Below are positions 36,801 to 45,714 of a DNA stretch of 64,000 bases, one piece after another. Position 1 is the first letter of the stretch; every line of letters starts with the position of its first letter. Under the pieces are notes generated by a model. It searched no databases and had not been told where the DNA came from. It was given only the letters and a program-made list of their open reading frames with translations. Origin of the DNA: JADJWR01 sp964610575 (lineage in GTDB: Bacteria > Pseudomonadota > Gammaproteobacteria > Burkholderiales > Burkholderiaceae_F). Location: NCBI GenBank assembly GCA_964610575.1, contig CAZSYX010000004.1, positions 1 to 64,000 of the forward strand, in the 5' to 3' direction. Both the position numbers and the translations under genes were made by a program.

Positions 36801-38689
36801 ACGGTGTCGACCTCGACTGCGTCGGTCGACAGCGCCAGCAGCTCGAAGTCGTGCACCCACACCGGCCCGCCGTCGGCCGGCTGCAGCTTCGCCGGGTGCT
36901 CGGTCAGCACGCGCACGCCCATGCGCTCGAGCATCGGCAGGCTGTCGGACAACTCGACCGGCCCGCCGGCACGATAAATCTTGAAGCCGAGCGAGCCGGC
37001 GGGCGCGCCGAGCGGCCGGTACAGCTTCACGTCGGTGCGGCCGTCGGCCAGCGCCTCGAGCTTGCGGATGTCGGCCACCGCGGCGCGCGGCGCAGTTCGC
37101 TCGCGATAGGCGCTCGGGAACGCGCGCTGCCAGCGCTTGAAGAGCTGCGTGCCGACGGCCTCGCCCTCGGAGTCAATCAGCGCCGCCGCCATGTCGTCTT
37201 CCCAACGGCGGGCGGCGGCGGCGAGCGCCTCCTCGAGTTCGCGCCGGTCGACCGCCGGCACCTGGCCGGGCGTGGTGCGCACGGTGAACAGGATGCGGGC
37301 CAGGATGTCGTCGGTCAGCAGCACGTCGAACTCGTTGCTGGTGCCGGCGAACGCGTTCATCAGGATGTCCTGGAACTTGAGCCGCAGGTCGGTGCCGTAG
37401 TTCTCGCGCGGCACGTAGATCAGGCAGGTGACGAAGCGTTCGAACGGATCGCGGCGGATGAACAGCCGCAGCCGCTGCCGCTCGCCGAGCCGCAGGATGC
37501 CGATCGCGGTGTCGTACAGATCGTCGTCGCCGATCTGGAACAGCTCGTCGCGCGGATAGGACTCGAGGATCTGCACCAGCGCCTTGCCGAGATGGCTGTC
37601 CGGCGCCAGCCCGGCGCGGGTGATCACTGCCGCCACCTTGCCGCGCAGCAGCGGAATGTCGATCACCCGCGCGCTGTACGCCGTCGAGGTCAGCAGGCCG
37701 AGGAAGCGGTGCTCGCCGTTCACCTTGCCGTCGGGCGAAAAGCGCTTGATGCCGATGTAGTCGACGTAGCCGGGCCGGTGCACGGTGGCCCGCGCGTTGG
37801 CCTTGGTCAGGATTACCAGCGGAGTAGGCGAATGCGCCATCGCCCGTGCCTGCTTCGGCAGGGCGGCGAAGCTGCCGGAGATCTTCTCCTCGCCGCTTTC
37901 GCGTAGCACGCCCAGGCCGCTGCCGGTCACCAGCCGCAGCGCGTCCTCGCCGTCCTCGACCACCAGGTCGTGGCGGCGATAGCCGAGCAGCAGGAAGTTG
38001 CCGGCCGCCAGCCACTCGACGAAGGCCCGGCTCTCTGCCAGTTCGCCCTGCGCCGCTTCGGGCACCTGCCTGTCCAGCTCGCTGACCACATCGATCAGGC
38101 GGGCCAGCATCTTCTTCCAGTCGGCGGTGACCGCTCGCACGTCGGCGAGCACACGCTCGATGCCGGCGGCCAGCCGGGCCCGGCTTTCGTCGTCCACCAG
38201 GCGGTCAACCTCGATGTGCATCCACGATTCGCGTGCTGCCAGCGGCTTCTCGCTGCGCGGCCACAGCCCAACCAATGTGCCGGCGGCGTCGCGCTCGACC
38301 GCGTACACCGGGTGCACGCGCATGTGCAGCGTCAGCCCCTGCCGGTTCGCCTCCATCGTCGCCGAGTCGACCAGGAACGGCATGTCGTCGTTGATCACTT
38401 CGATCACCGTGTGCCGCACGGCCCAGCCGTGTTCAGCCGCGCTGGGGCTGAACACACGCACGCGCGGCGTGCCCGGGACGCGCACGCGGCCGAGTTCCCA
38501 GTTCGACAGCGCCGCACCGGCCAGATCGTCGGCGCTGCGAAGCAGCAGGTCCTCCGGGTCGATCTGCCGGTAGTACTCGCGGATGAAGACCTCGATCAGC
38601 GCGCGCTCGCCGGCGGCGACCTTCTGCTGCGCGTGTTCGACCGCCTCGGCGAGCCGCTCCTCGTACGCTGAGCTGGCCGGCTTGTTCAT
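33851..38689 (-). CDS. gdhB: NAD-specific glutamate dehydrogenase, large (180-kDa) type
   Basis: Giant single-chain enzyme that oxidises glutamate to 2-oxoglutarate and ammonia with NAD. I start at MNKPASSAYEERLAEAV because AGGAGG lies 8 bases upstream; this gives 1612 residues, the normal family length. N-terminal ACT-like regulatory regions cover roughly the first 600 residues. The catalytic core shows RGGLRWSDRHEDFRTE, VKAQMVKNTVIVPVGSKGG (active-site Lys region) and CVGIGDMSGDVFGNG (nucleotide fold). A long helical C-terminal domain follows. It is a single-gene unit on the minus strand; a divergent exonuclease gene starts 77 bases away. Confidence 0.96.
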   Translation of the reverse strand: MNKPASSAYEERLAEAVEHAQQKVAAGERALIEVFIREYYRQIDPEDLLLRSADDLAGAALSNWELGRVRVPGTPRVRVFSPSAAEHGWAVRHTVIEVINDDMPFLVDSATMEANRQGLTLHMRVHPVYAVERDAAGTLVGLWPRSEKPLAARESWMHIEVDRLVDDESRARLAAGIERVLADVRAVTADWKKMLARLIDVVSELDRQVPEAAQGELAESRAFVEWLAAGNFLLLGYRRHDLVVEDGEDALRLVTGSGLGVLRESGEEKISGSFAALPKQARAMAHSPTPLVILTKANARATVHRPGYVDYIGIKRFSPDGKVNGEHRFLGLLTSTAYSARVIDIPLLRGKVAAVITRAGLAPDSHLGKALVQILESYPRDELFQIGDDDLYDTAIGILRLGERQRLRLFIRRDPFERFVTCLIYVPRENYGTDLRLKFQDILMNAFAGTSNEFDVLLTDDILARILFTVRTTPGQVPAVDRRELEEALAAAARRWEDDMAAALIDSEGEAVGTQLFKRWQRAFPSAYRERTAPRAAVADIRKLEALADGRTDVKLYRPLGAPAGSLGFKIYRAGGPVELSDSLPMLERMGVRVLTEHPAKLQPADGGPVWVHDFELLALSTDAVEVDTVRPLFEEAFLRVADGHIENDEFNRLVLRAGLAADEVLVLRAYAKYLRQIGFALTPAFIEGTFNAHPRMARLLAQLFRRRFEPAADRTEAEREIDCNAVAREIVQALEDVENLNEDRVLRQYLALIQATTRTNFWRTSDKGERRGFLSFKFDPSKVPGLPEPKPMFEIFVYSSRFEGVHLRGGRVARGGLRWSDRHEDFRTEVLGLVKAQMVKNTVIVPVGSKGGFVLKKAPPATDREAYLKEGVACYQDYLRGLLDLTDNLVTGRVVPPPQTVRHDADDPYLVVAADKGTASFSDYANAISAEYGHWLGDAFASGGSAGYDHKGMGITARGAWESVKRHFREMGVDTQTTEFTCVGIGDMSGDVFGNGMLLSKHIRLLAAFDHRHIFIDPNPDAASSWDERKRLFELPRSSWADCDAALISEGGGVWPRSAKSVPISPQAAARLGIEAESMPPNELINAILKAPVDLLYNGGIGTYVKSLTETNADVGDRANDAIRVNGRQLRCKVVAEGGNLGCTQLGRIEYALQGCGGIGGRIFTDAIDNSAGVDTSDHEVNIKILLGLVIAEGELTEKQRNKILAEMTDEVATLVLRDNYYQTQALSLSKRLARPLLEQQARFMRFLEKAGRLNRALEFLPDDATIDERREQAIGLTAPESAVLLAYSKLWLFDELLASDLPEDPFVADALHRYFPTQLRERYASYMDRHPLRREIVATYVLNSMVNRVGATFVHRLSENTGAPPAQVVRAYLLARESFANGEARAAIEALDCKVPDELQAEMLIELARLTERATIWFLRSRRLTDPMADTIARLRPAAARLLAFIAAEPGKPRQRHQQHERWLDAGVPAELAARVASAEAQFAALDVAEIAEQAQRNLDEVAGAYFALGDALGLDRLRAQIVQLHADGYWQARAKAALGDDLADLQREFAAQAVRLHGGVDAKAAVAAWEKANAHALARARRLIDELAQVRSMDLATASVALRELRNLA

Positions 38690-38765
38690 CGGCGTCCCCT
38701 CCTCATTCGAATCCGCAAAGTATGCACCGCGAAGGGCCATTGCCCATGACATCACTCATCTGGCG

Positions 38766-40205
38766 ATGACTAAACTCGCCCGCATGTTCGGGGCCTTCGC
38801 TGACCGGCGCTGGGTGTTCGTGGACGTCGAGACGACGGGCTCGTCGCCTGCCCGCGAGCGCGTGACCGAGGTGGGCGTGGTTACGGTGGAGACCGACGGC
38901 GACGCGCAGCGGATCACCGAGTGGTCGTCGCTGGTCAACCCCGGCGTGCCGATCCCGCCCGAGATCCAGTGGCTGACTGGCATCACCAACGAGATGGTGC
39001 GCGATGCGCCGCGCTTCGCCGAGCTGGCCGATGCGCTGTATGACCGGCTGGCCGACGCCATCTTCGTCGCCCACAACGCCCGCTTCGACTACGGCTTCCT
39101 GAAGGCGGAATTCGCCCGCGCCGGCTACGACTGGCGCTGCGCCACGCTGTGCACGGTGCGGCTGTCGAGGCACCTGTACCCGGACCGCGGCCCGCACTCG
39201 CTCGATGCGATCGTCCAGCGCTTCGGGCTGGACGGCGAGCAGCGCCACCGAGCGCTCGGCGACGCGCGCGTGCTGTGGCGATTGATCCGGTGCCTGCGCC
39301 ACCGCCACGGCGACGCCGAGCTCGAGGCGGCGGTCGACCGCCTGCTGGCGCGGCCGAGCACGCCGCCGGCGCTGCCGCCGGGCGAGCTGGACGAGATCCC
39401 GCACGCGCCGGGCGTGTACGTGTTCTATGGCGCCAATGCGCACCCGATCTACATCGGCAAGAGCGTCGACCTGAAGACGCGGGTGCTTAACCACTTCTCC
39501 AACGATCATGCTTCCGGCGCCGACCTGCGGCTGTCGCAGGAAGTGCAGCGCATCGAGTGGGAGCAGACGGCGGGCGAGACCGGCGCGCTGCTGCGCGAGG
39601 CGGAACTCGTCAAGACGCGGCTGCCGGCGCACAACATCGCCCTTCGGCGCAAGCGCAACCAGGTGTTCATCACGTTGGACGCCGAGGCGCGGCCGCGCTT
39701 CGTGCCGGCCGCGGCAGTGCCGCTCGAGCGGCTGCACGAGCACTACGGGCCGTTCTCCTCGAGGCCCGGTGCGCGGCGCTTCCTGCAGGAACTCGCCGCC
39801 GAGCACGGCCTTTGCCTGAAGACGATGAAGCTCGAGGCCCGCGCGCGTGCCGCGGCCGACGCGGCATGCTTCAACCATCAGATCAGGCGTTGCCTCGGCG
39901 CCTGTGTCGGCGCCGAGCCGCTCGACGCGCACGCCGCGCGGCTGCGCGAACTGCTCGAGGCGCGCCGCGTGCCGCCCTGGTCGTATTCGGGTGCGGTGGC
40001 GCTGATCGAGCGCGACGCTGCTGGCACGCGCGAGGACCTGCACGTGTTCGACCGCTGGTGCTGGCTGGGCACGGTTCGTACCCACGAGGCGGCCGAACGG
40101 CTGGCTGCCACGGCGCCGCGCGTGTTCGACGCCGACGTGTACCGGATCGCGCACAAGGCGCTGCCTTCGGCCAACGCGCTGGCGGTGGTCGAACTGACTG
40201 GCTGA
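38766..40205 (+). CDS. DEDD exonuclease/GIY-YIG nuclease fusion
   Basis: A two-nuclease protein of 479 residues. The N-terminus is a DnaQ/epsilon-type 3'-5' exonuclease with ExoI (FVDVETTG), ExoII (HNARFDYGFL) and ExoIII (HRALGDA) acidic residues. From about residue 210 a GIY-YIG endonuclease domain follows (PGVYVFYG...IYIGKS) as in UvrC and Cho. A C-terminal part with several Cys (CFNHQIRRCLGACVG) resembles the UvrC Cys region. Related proteins are thought to act in DNA repair. The start at 38766 is the first ATG giving the family N-terminus; the open frame runs further upstream opposite the gdh start. Confidence 0.92.
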   Translation: MTKLARMFGAFADRRWVFVDVETTGSSPARERVTEVGVVTVETDGDAQRITEWSSLVNPGVPIPPEIQWLTGITNEMVRDAPRFAELADALYDRLADAIFVAHNARFDYGFLKAEFARAGYDWRCATLCTVRLSRHLYPDRGPHSLDAIVQRFGLDGEQRHRALGDARVLWRLIRCLRHRHGDAELEAAVDRLLARPSTPPALPPGELDEIPHAPGVYVFYGANAHPIYIGKSVDLKTRVLNHFSNDHASGADLRLSQEVQRIEWEQTAGETGALLREAELVKTRLPAHNIALRRKRNQVFITLDAEARPRFVPAAAVPLERLHEHYGPFSSRPGARRFLQELAAEHGLCLKTMKLEARARAAADAACFNHQIRRCLGACVGAEPLDAHAARLRELLEARRVPPWSYSGAVALIERDAAGTREDLHVFDRWCWLGTVRTHEAAERLAATAPRVFDADVYRIAHKALPSANALAVVELTG

Positions 40206-40232
40206 CGCGCGGACGCCTGGCAGCCGCGCGAC

Positions 40233-40931
40233 TCAGACCACTGCGCCGAACAGCTTGCCGACGAGCGCAGTCAGCACCATCGCGAGCGCACCCCAGAACG
40301 CCACGCGCAGCGCTGCCCGGCCAACCGGCGCACCGCCCGTCACCGCGCCGATTGCGCCGAGGCCGACCAGAAGGGCGAGCGATGTGGCAGTGACGACCGG
40401 CACGGCCTTCGCCGCTGGCGAAACGAGCGCGGTGGCCAGCGGCAACGCGGCGCCGACGGCGAACGTTGCCGCCGAGGTGAGCGCAGCCTGCACCGGGCGC
40501 GCCGAAAGCGTCGACGAGATGCCGAGCTCGTCGCGTGCATGCGCGCCCAGCGCGTCATGCGCGCTCAGTTGCCGCGCGACCTCGCCGGCAAGCTCGGGTG
40601 TGAGCCCGCGCGCCACGTAGATGGACGCAAGTTCACGCAGCTCCAACTCGGGCTCGGCAGCGAGTTCGGCCCGCTCGCGGGCGAGGTCGGCGCGCTCGGT
40701 GTCCGACTGCGAACTGACCGACACGTATTCGCCCGCCGCCATCGACATCGCGCCGGCGACGAGCCCCGCGACACCGGCAACGAGCAGCTCGCTGCGACTG
40801 CCGCCGGCCGCGGCCACGCCGACCAGCAGGCTTGCGGTCGACACAACGCCGTCGTTGGCGCCGAGCACCGCTGCGCGCAGCCAGCCGATGCGTTCGGTGC
40901 GGTGCAGCTCGGGATGGGTGGTGCGCGGCAT
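40233..40931 (-). CDS. VIT family (CCC1/VIT1-like) membrane protein
   Basis: Membrane protein of the VIT family, whose eukaryotic members move iron or manganese into vacuoles. The 232 residues include the first-helix motif LGANDGVVSTASLLVGV, MSMAAGEYVSVSSQSD, a cytoplasmic metal-binding-like Glu-rich helical segment (about 80-125) and three further hydrophobic helices. Substrate here is likely Fe or Mn, by family. Stands alone, converging with the exonuclease gene. Confidence 0.92.
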   Translation of the reverse strand: MPRTTHPELHRTERIGWLRAAVLGANDGVVSTASLLVGVAAAGGSRSELLVAGVAGLVAGAMSMAAGEYVSVSSQSDTERADLARERAELAAEPELELRELASIYVARGLTPELAGEVARQLSAHDALGAHARDELGISSTLSARPVQAALTSAATFAVGAALPLATALVSPAAKAVPVVTATSLALLVGLGAIGAVTGGAPVGRAALRVAFWGALAMVLTALVGKLFGAVV

Positions 40932-40993
40932 GATCTCGTTTGGCTCAAATCGTTCGCCGCGGGCGCCGCGGCAGGCGCGTTGACTGACTGACC

Positions 40994-41014
40994 GACCACG
41001 TACACGACGTGGTC
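40994..41014. promoter_or_regulatory. Palindrome between VIT and mmd operon
   Basis: GACCACGT, 5 bases, ACGTGGTC: a perfect 8-bp inverted repeat of operator type, 63 bases before the VIT gene start and 179 bases before mmdA. A tandem TGAC-TGAC-TGAC run touches its left side. Which promoter it controls is unknown. Confidence 0.35.
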
Positions 41015-41192
41015 AATGGTCCGGCTGTGTGTTTCGCGGCCCGATGGCGCGGCCAGTATTCGCCGCGGCCCTCGCGCTGGCCTGATCCAGATCATCCTTC
41101 GGCGTCGTCGGCGGCGTTTCCGGCCATCCTGCGCTTCGCCGCCGTGTGCCGTCTCCCTATACTGCCGCCGCACGGCGTCGGGGGAGGCACCG

Positions 41193-42749
<1,557 letters not shown>

Positions 42750-42782
42750 CGCGGGCCGCGCGCGGATCGCCGGAGCGCCACG

Positions 42783-43184
42783 ATGGAGAACCTCGGCTGG
42801 GGCCTGCAGATGACCGTGCTCGGCATGGGGCTGGTGTTCGCCCTGCTGGCGCTGCTCTGGGGCCTGCTGACGCTGGTCCTGAAGTTCGATCCGGCGCCCG
42901 CCGAGCCGGTCTCGCCGCAGGCGGCCACGCGCGAGGCGGAGCACATCGCGGCCAAGGCCGGCGCCGCGGTCGGCGCGCAGGTGCCCCTGGTGCCCACGGT
43001 CAACGGCATGGATGCCGATCTGGTGGCGGCGATCACGGTCGCGGTGCTCACGCACAAGGCGGTGCGGCGGGGCGAGGCGGCGCCGGCGATGCGCAGTTAC
43101 TGGCCGGGCAGCCTGCTCTATGCCTCGCGCTGGGTGGCCAGCGGGCGGGCGCGACAGAACCGCAGCTGGCACAGGGGGCGATAG
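42783..43184 (+). CDS. mmdD: Sodium-pumping decarboxylase delta (OadG-like) subunit
   Basis: Small membrane subunit that holds the complex together. 133 residues: one N-terminal helix (MTVLGMGLVFALLALLWGLL) as in OadG, then a Pro/Ala-rich linker and a soluble end with DLVAAITVAVLTHK and a C-terminal WPGSLLYASRWVASGRARQ stretch. It lies 33 bases after mmdA and 3 bases before the biotin subunit. Confidence 0.85.
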   Translation: MENLGWGLQMTVLGMGLVFALLALLWGLLTLVLKFDPAPAEPVSPQAATREAEHIAAKAGAAVGAQVPLVPTVNGMDADLVAAITVAVLTHKAVRRGEAAPAMRSYWPGSLLYASRWVASGRARQNRSWHRGR

Positions 43185-43187
43185 CCG

Positions 43188-43685
43188 ATGCGACGCTACA
43201 CGCTGACGATTGGCGACCGCGAGTTCGTGGTCGATGTCGACGACCTGGCGGCCGACCGCTTCGCGGTGCAGGTCGGCGAGCAGTCGTACGAGGTGACGCT
43301 GGCCACCGACGAGGACCTGCCGATGGGAACGATTTCGCCGCAGATCGCGCCCGTGGCGACGCCCGCCGAGCGCGCGGCGGCCGGCAACGGCGTCGCGGCG
43401 CGAGCGCGGCCGACATCGTCGCCCGCTGCGGCGGCGCCGGCGCGGGCCGCGCCCGCCGGTGGAGCGGACATCCTCAAGGCGCCGATGCCGGGCGTGATCC
43501 TGGCGGTCAGCGTCGCCGCCGGCGTGCGGGTCGAGCGCGGCCAGGACCTCGCCGTGCTCGAGGCGATGAAGATGCAGAACACGATCCGCTCGCCGCGTGC
43601 GGGCATGGTGGCCGAGGTGTTCGTCGCCGCCGGGCAGAGCGTCGGCCACGGCGAGCCGATCCTTCGCTTCGAGGCGGGCAGCTGA
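43188..43685 (+). CDS. mmdC: Biotin carboxyl carrier (gamma) subunit
   Basis: Carries CO2 on biotin between the alpha and beta subunits. The 165 residues have an N-terminal YTLTIGDREFVVDV fold, an Ala/Pro-rich hinge (about 55-90) and a C-terminal biotinyl domain with the canonical EAMKMQNTI; the biotinylated Lys is residue 128, 37 residues from the end. Stop codon overlaps the start of a 20-codon ORF. Confidence 0.92.
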   Translation: MRRYTLTIGDREFVVDVDDLAADRFAVQVGEQSYEVTLATDEDLPMGTISPQIAPVATPAERAAAGNGVAARARPTSSPAAAAPARAAPAGGADILKAPMPGVILAVSVAAGVRVERGQDLAVLEAMKMQNTIRSPRAGMVAEVFVAAGQSVGHGEPILRFEAGS

Positions 43686-43747
43686 TGAGCGCGCCGGGCC
43701 TGTCCAAGCGCGAATCCTTCGAGCGCAGCGAGAAGGCGGCCTCATGA
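43685..43747 (+). CDS. Possible 20-residue peptide coupling mmdC to mmdB
   Basis: An ATG overlaps the mmdC stop (TGATG) and reads 20 codons (begins MSAPGLSKRESFERS) to a TGA that overlaps the mmdB start (ATGA). This exactly fills the spacer between the genes. It may be a coupling ORF that passes ribosomes to mmdB. Nothing in the peptide suggests a function and chance is possible. Confidence 0.35.
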   Translation: MSAPGLSKRESFERSEKAAS

Positions 43748-44865
43748 GCGGCGAGACTCTGGCGCTGCTGGCGCAGGGAATCCACGGCGTCACCGTGCCG
43801 TCGCTGGTGATGATCGCGGTGGCGCTGGCGCTGCTGTACCTGGGCATCAGCCGCAACTACGAGCCGCTGCTGCTGGTGCCGATCGGCGCCGGCTGCCTGC
43901 TCGCCAATCTGCCGCTGTCGCCGCTGGTGGGCGACGACGGCATGCTGCGCCAGCTCTACCAGATGGGTGTGGGCAACGAGCTGTTTCCGCTGCTCATCTT
44001 CATCGGCATCGGCGCGCTGACCGACTTCGGCCCGCTGCTGGAGAACCCGCGAATGGTGCTGCTCGGCGCGGCCGGGCAGTTCGGCATCTTCATGACACTG
44101 CTGGCCGCCCTCCTGCTCGGCTTCTCGCGCGAGGAGGCGGCCTCGATCGGCATCATCGGTGCCATCGACGGGCCGACGTCGATCTACGTCAGCGGCATCC
44201 TGGCGCCGCATCTGCTGGCGCCGATCACGGTGGCCGCCTACAGCTACATGTCGCTGGTGCCGATCATCCTGCCGCCGATCATGCGGCTGCTGACCACGCG
44301 CAAGGAGCGGCAGATCCGCATGCCGTACTCGAAGCGCAAGATCAGCCGGCGTACGCGGATCCTGTTCCCGATCGTGGTGACGATCGTTGTCGGCACGCTG
44401 GTTCCGTTCGCCACGCCGCTGATCGGCATGCTGATGCTCGGCAACCTGATGAAGGAGTCCGGCGTGGTCGAGCGGCTGACCAAGGCCTCCTCCGAGGAGA
44501 TCGCCAACGTGGTGACGCTGTTCCTGGGGCTCGCGATCGGCTCGACGATGGTGGGAGCCGAGTTCCTCAAGGTCTCGACGCTGGCGATCCTGCTGCTCGG
44601 CATCGTCGCCTTCGCGCTCGATGCGGTGGCGGGCGTGCTGTTCGGCAAGCTGCTGAACGCCGCCAGCGGCGGCCGCTTCAACCCGCTGATCGGCGCCGCC
44701 GGCATCAGCGCCTTCCCGATGGCCGCGCGCGTCGTGCAGCGCGTGGCGCAGGAAGAGGACTTCGAGAATTTCGTGCTGATGCACGCGATGGGCGCCAATG
44801 CCGCCGGCCAGGTGGCGAGCGTCGTCGCCGGGGGCGTGCTGCTGGCGCTGATGGGCGCGGGCTGA
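43744..44865 (+). CDS. mmdB: Sodium-pumping decarboxylase beta subunit
   Basis: Integral membrane subunit that decarboxylates biotin-CO2 and exports sodium. The 373 residues form about 9-11 helices with the family hallmarks: LLIFIGIGALTDFGPLL, IGAIDGPTSIYVS with the essential Asp, SYMSLVPIILPPIM, and FNPLIGAAGISAFPMAARV. The start is the ATG overlapping the small upstream ORF; longer in-frame extension lies in mmdC. Its presence makes this a complete four-subunit pump. Confidence 0.93.
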   Translation: MSGETLALLAQGIHGVTVPSLVMIAVALALLYLGISRNYEPLLLVPIGAGCLLANLPLSPLVGDDGMLRQLYQMGVGNELFPLLIFIGIGALTDFGPLLENPRMVLLGAAGQFGIFMTLLAALLLGFSREEAASIGIIGAIDGPTSIYVSGILAPHLLAPITVAAYSYMSLVPIILPPIMRLLTTRKERQIRMPYSKRKISRRTRILFPIVVTIVVGTLVPFATPLIGMLMLGNLMKESGVVERLTKASSEEIANVVTLFLGLAIGSTMVGAEFLKVSTLAILLLGIVAFALDAVAGVLFGKLLNAASGGRFNPLIGAAGISAFPMAARVVQRVAQEEDFENFVLMHAMGANAAGQVASVVAGGVLLALMGAG

Positions 44866-44943
44866 GAGGGCGGCGGTCCGTCGCCGCTCAATGCGGCCGC
44901 AGCCGCGTGACGCCGGCCAATGCAGCGATTTTCATCGACGCCG

Positions 44944-45714
44944 ATGGCTGAGACGATCTTCATGATCCACGGCATGTGGGGCGGGCCATGGTACTGGGCG
45001 AACTACCGCTCGGTGCTCGAACGACAGGGCTACCGCTGCGTTGCGACCACATTGCCGTATCACGACATGGACCCGCGCGGCGTTCCCGATCCGCGCCTGG
45101 GAACCACCGGGCTGCTCGACTATGCAGCGGCTGTCGAGGACGAACTGAGACAACTGCGCACGAAGCCGATCCTGATGGGGCACTCGATGGGCGGCCTGCT
45201 GGCGCAGATGCTTGCTGCGCGCGGTCTGGCCAAGGCGATCGTCCTCCTGGCTCCCGCCGCTCCCGCCGGCATCTTTGCCGTCGCCCCGTCGGTGATCCAC
45301 AGCTTCTGGTCGATCCAGACGACGTGGGCGTTCTGGCGCAGGCCGGTGCGGCCGACGTTCGGCGAGGCGACCTATTCGATGTTGCACCTGCTGACGGAAG
45401 AGGAACGGCGCGAGATCTACGACAGGCTCGTTTACGACTCCGGCCGGGCCGTGTTCGAGATCGGTTACTGGTTCTTCGATGCAAGCGGCGGCTCGCGGGT
45501 CGATGAGGCGAAAGTGACTTGTCCGGTGCTGGTCGTTGCCGGCTCGCAGGACCGCATCACGCCCGCCTGGGCGGTCCGCCAGGTCGCCCGGAAATATGGC
45601 GCTGTGTCGACCTTCAGGGAATTCGAACGGCACGCGCATTTCCTGGTGGGCGAGCCGGGCTGGGAGGAGGTTGCCGGCTATGTCGGCGAGTGGCTGCGCG
45701 CTCAGCTGCCTTGA
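44944..45714 (+). CDS. Alpha/beta hydrolase
   Basis: Hydrolase-fold protein of 256 residues. Visible: oxyanion turn IHGMWGGPWYW, nucleophile GHSMGG (near residue 83), late Asp (AGSQDRITP) and His (ERHAHFLVG). A start eight codons earlier (44920) is possible. The substrate is unknown. It follows mmdB by 78 bases in the same direction, and its last 13 bases overlap the convergent SDR gene, so both cannot be strongly expressed without antisense overlap. Confidence 0.88.
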   Translation: MAETIFMIHGMWGGPWYWANYRSVLERQGYRCVATTLPYHDMDPRGVPDPRLGTTGLLDYAAAVEDELRQLRTKPILMGHSMGGLLAQMLAARGLAKAIVLLAPAAPAGIFAVAPSVIHSFWSIQTTWAFWRRPVRPTFGEATYSMLHLLTEEERREIYDRLVYDSGRAVFEIGYWFFDASGGSRVDEAKVTCPVLVVAGSQDRITPAWAVRQVARKYGAVSTFREFERHAHFLVGEPGWEEVAGYVGEWLRAQLP

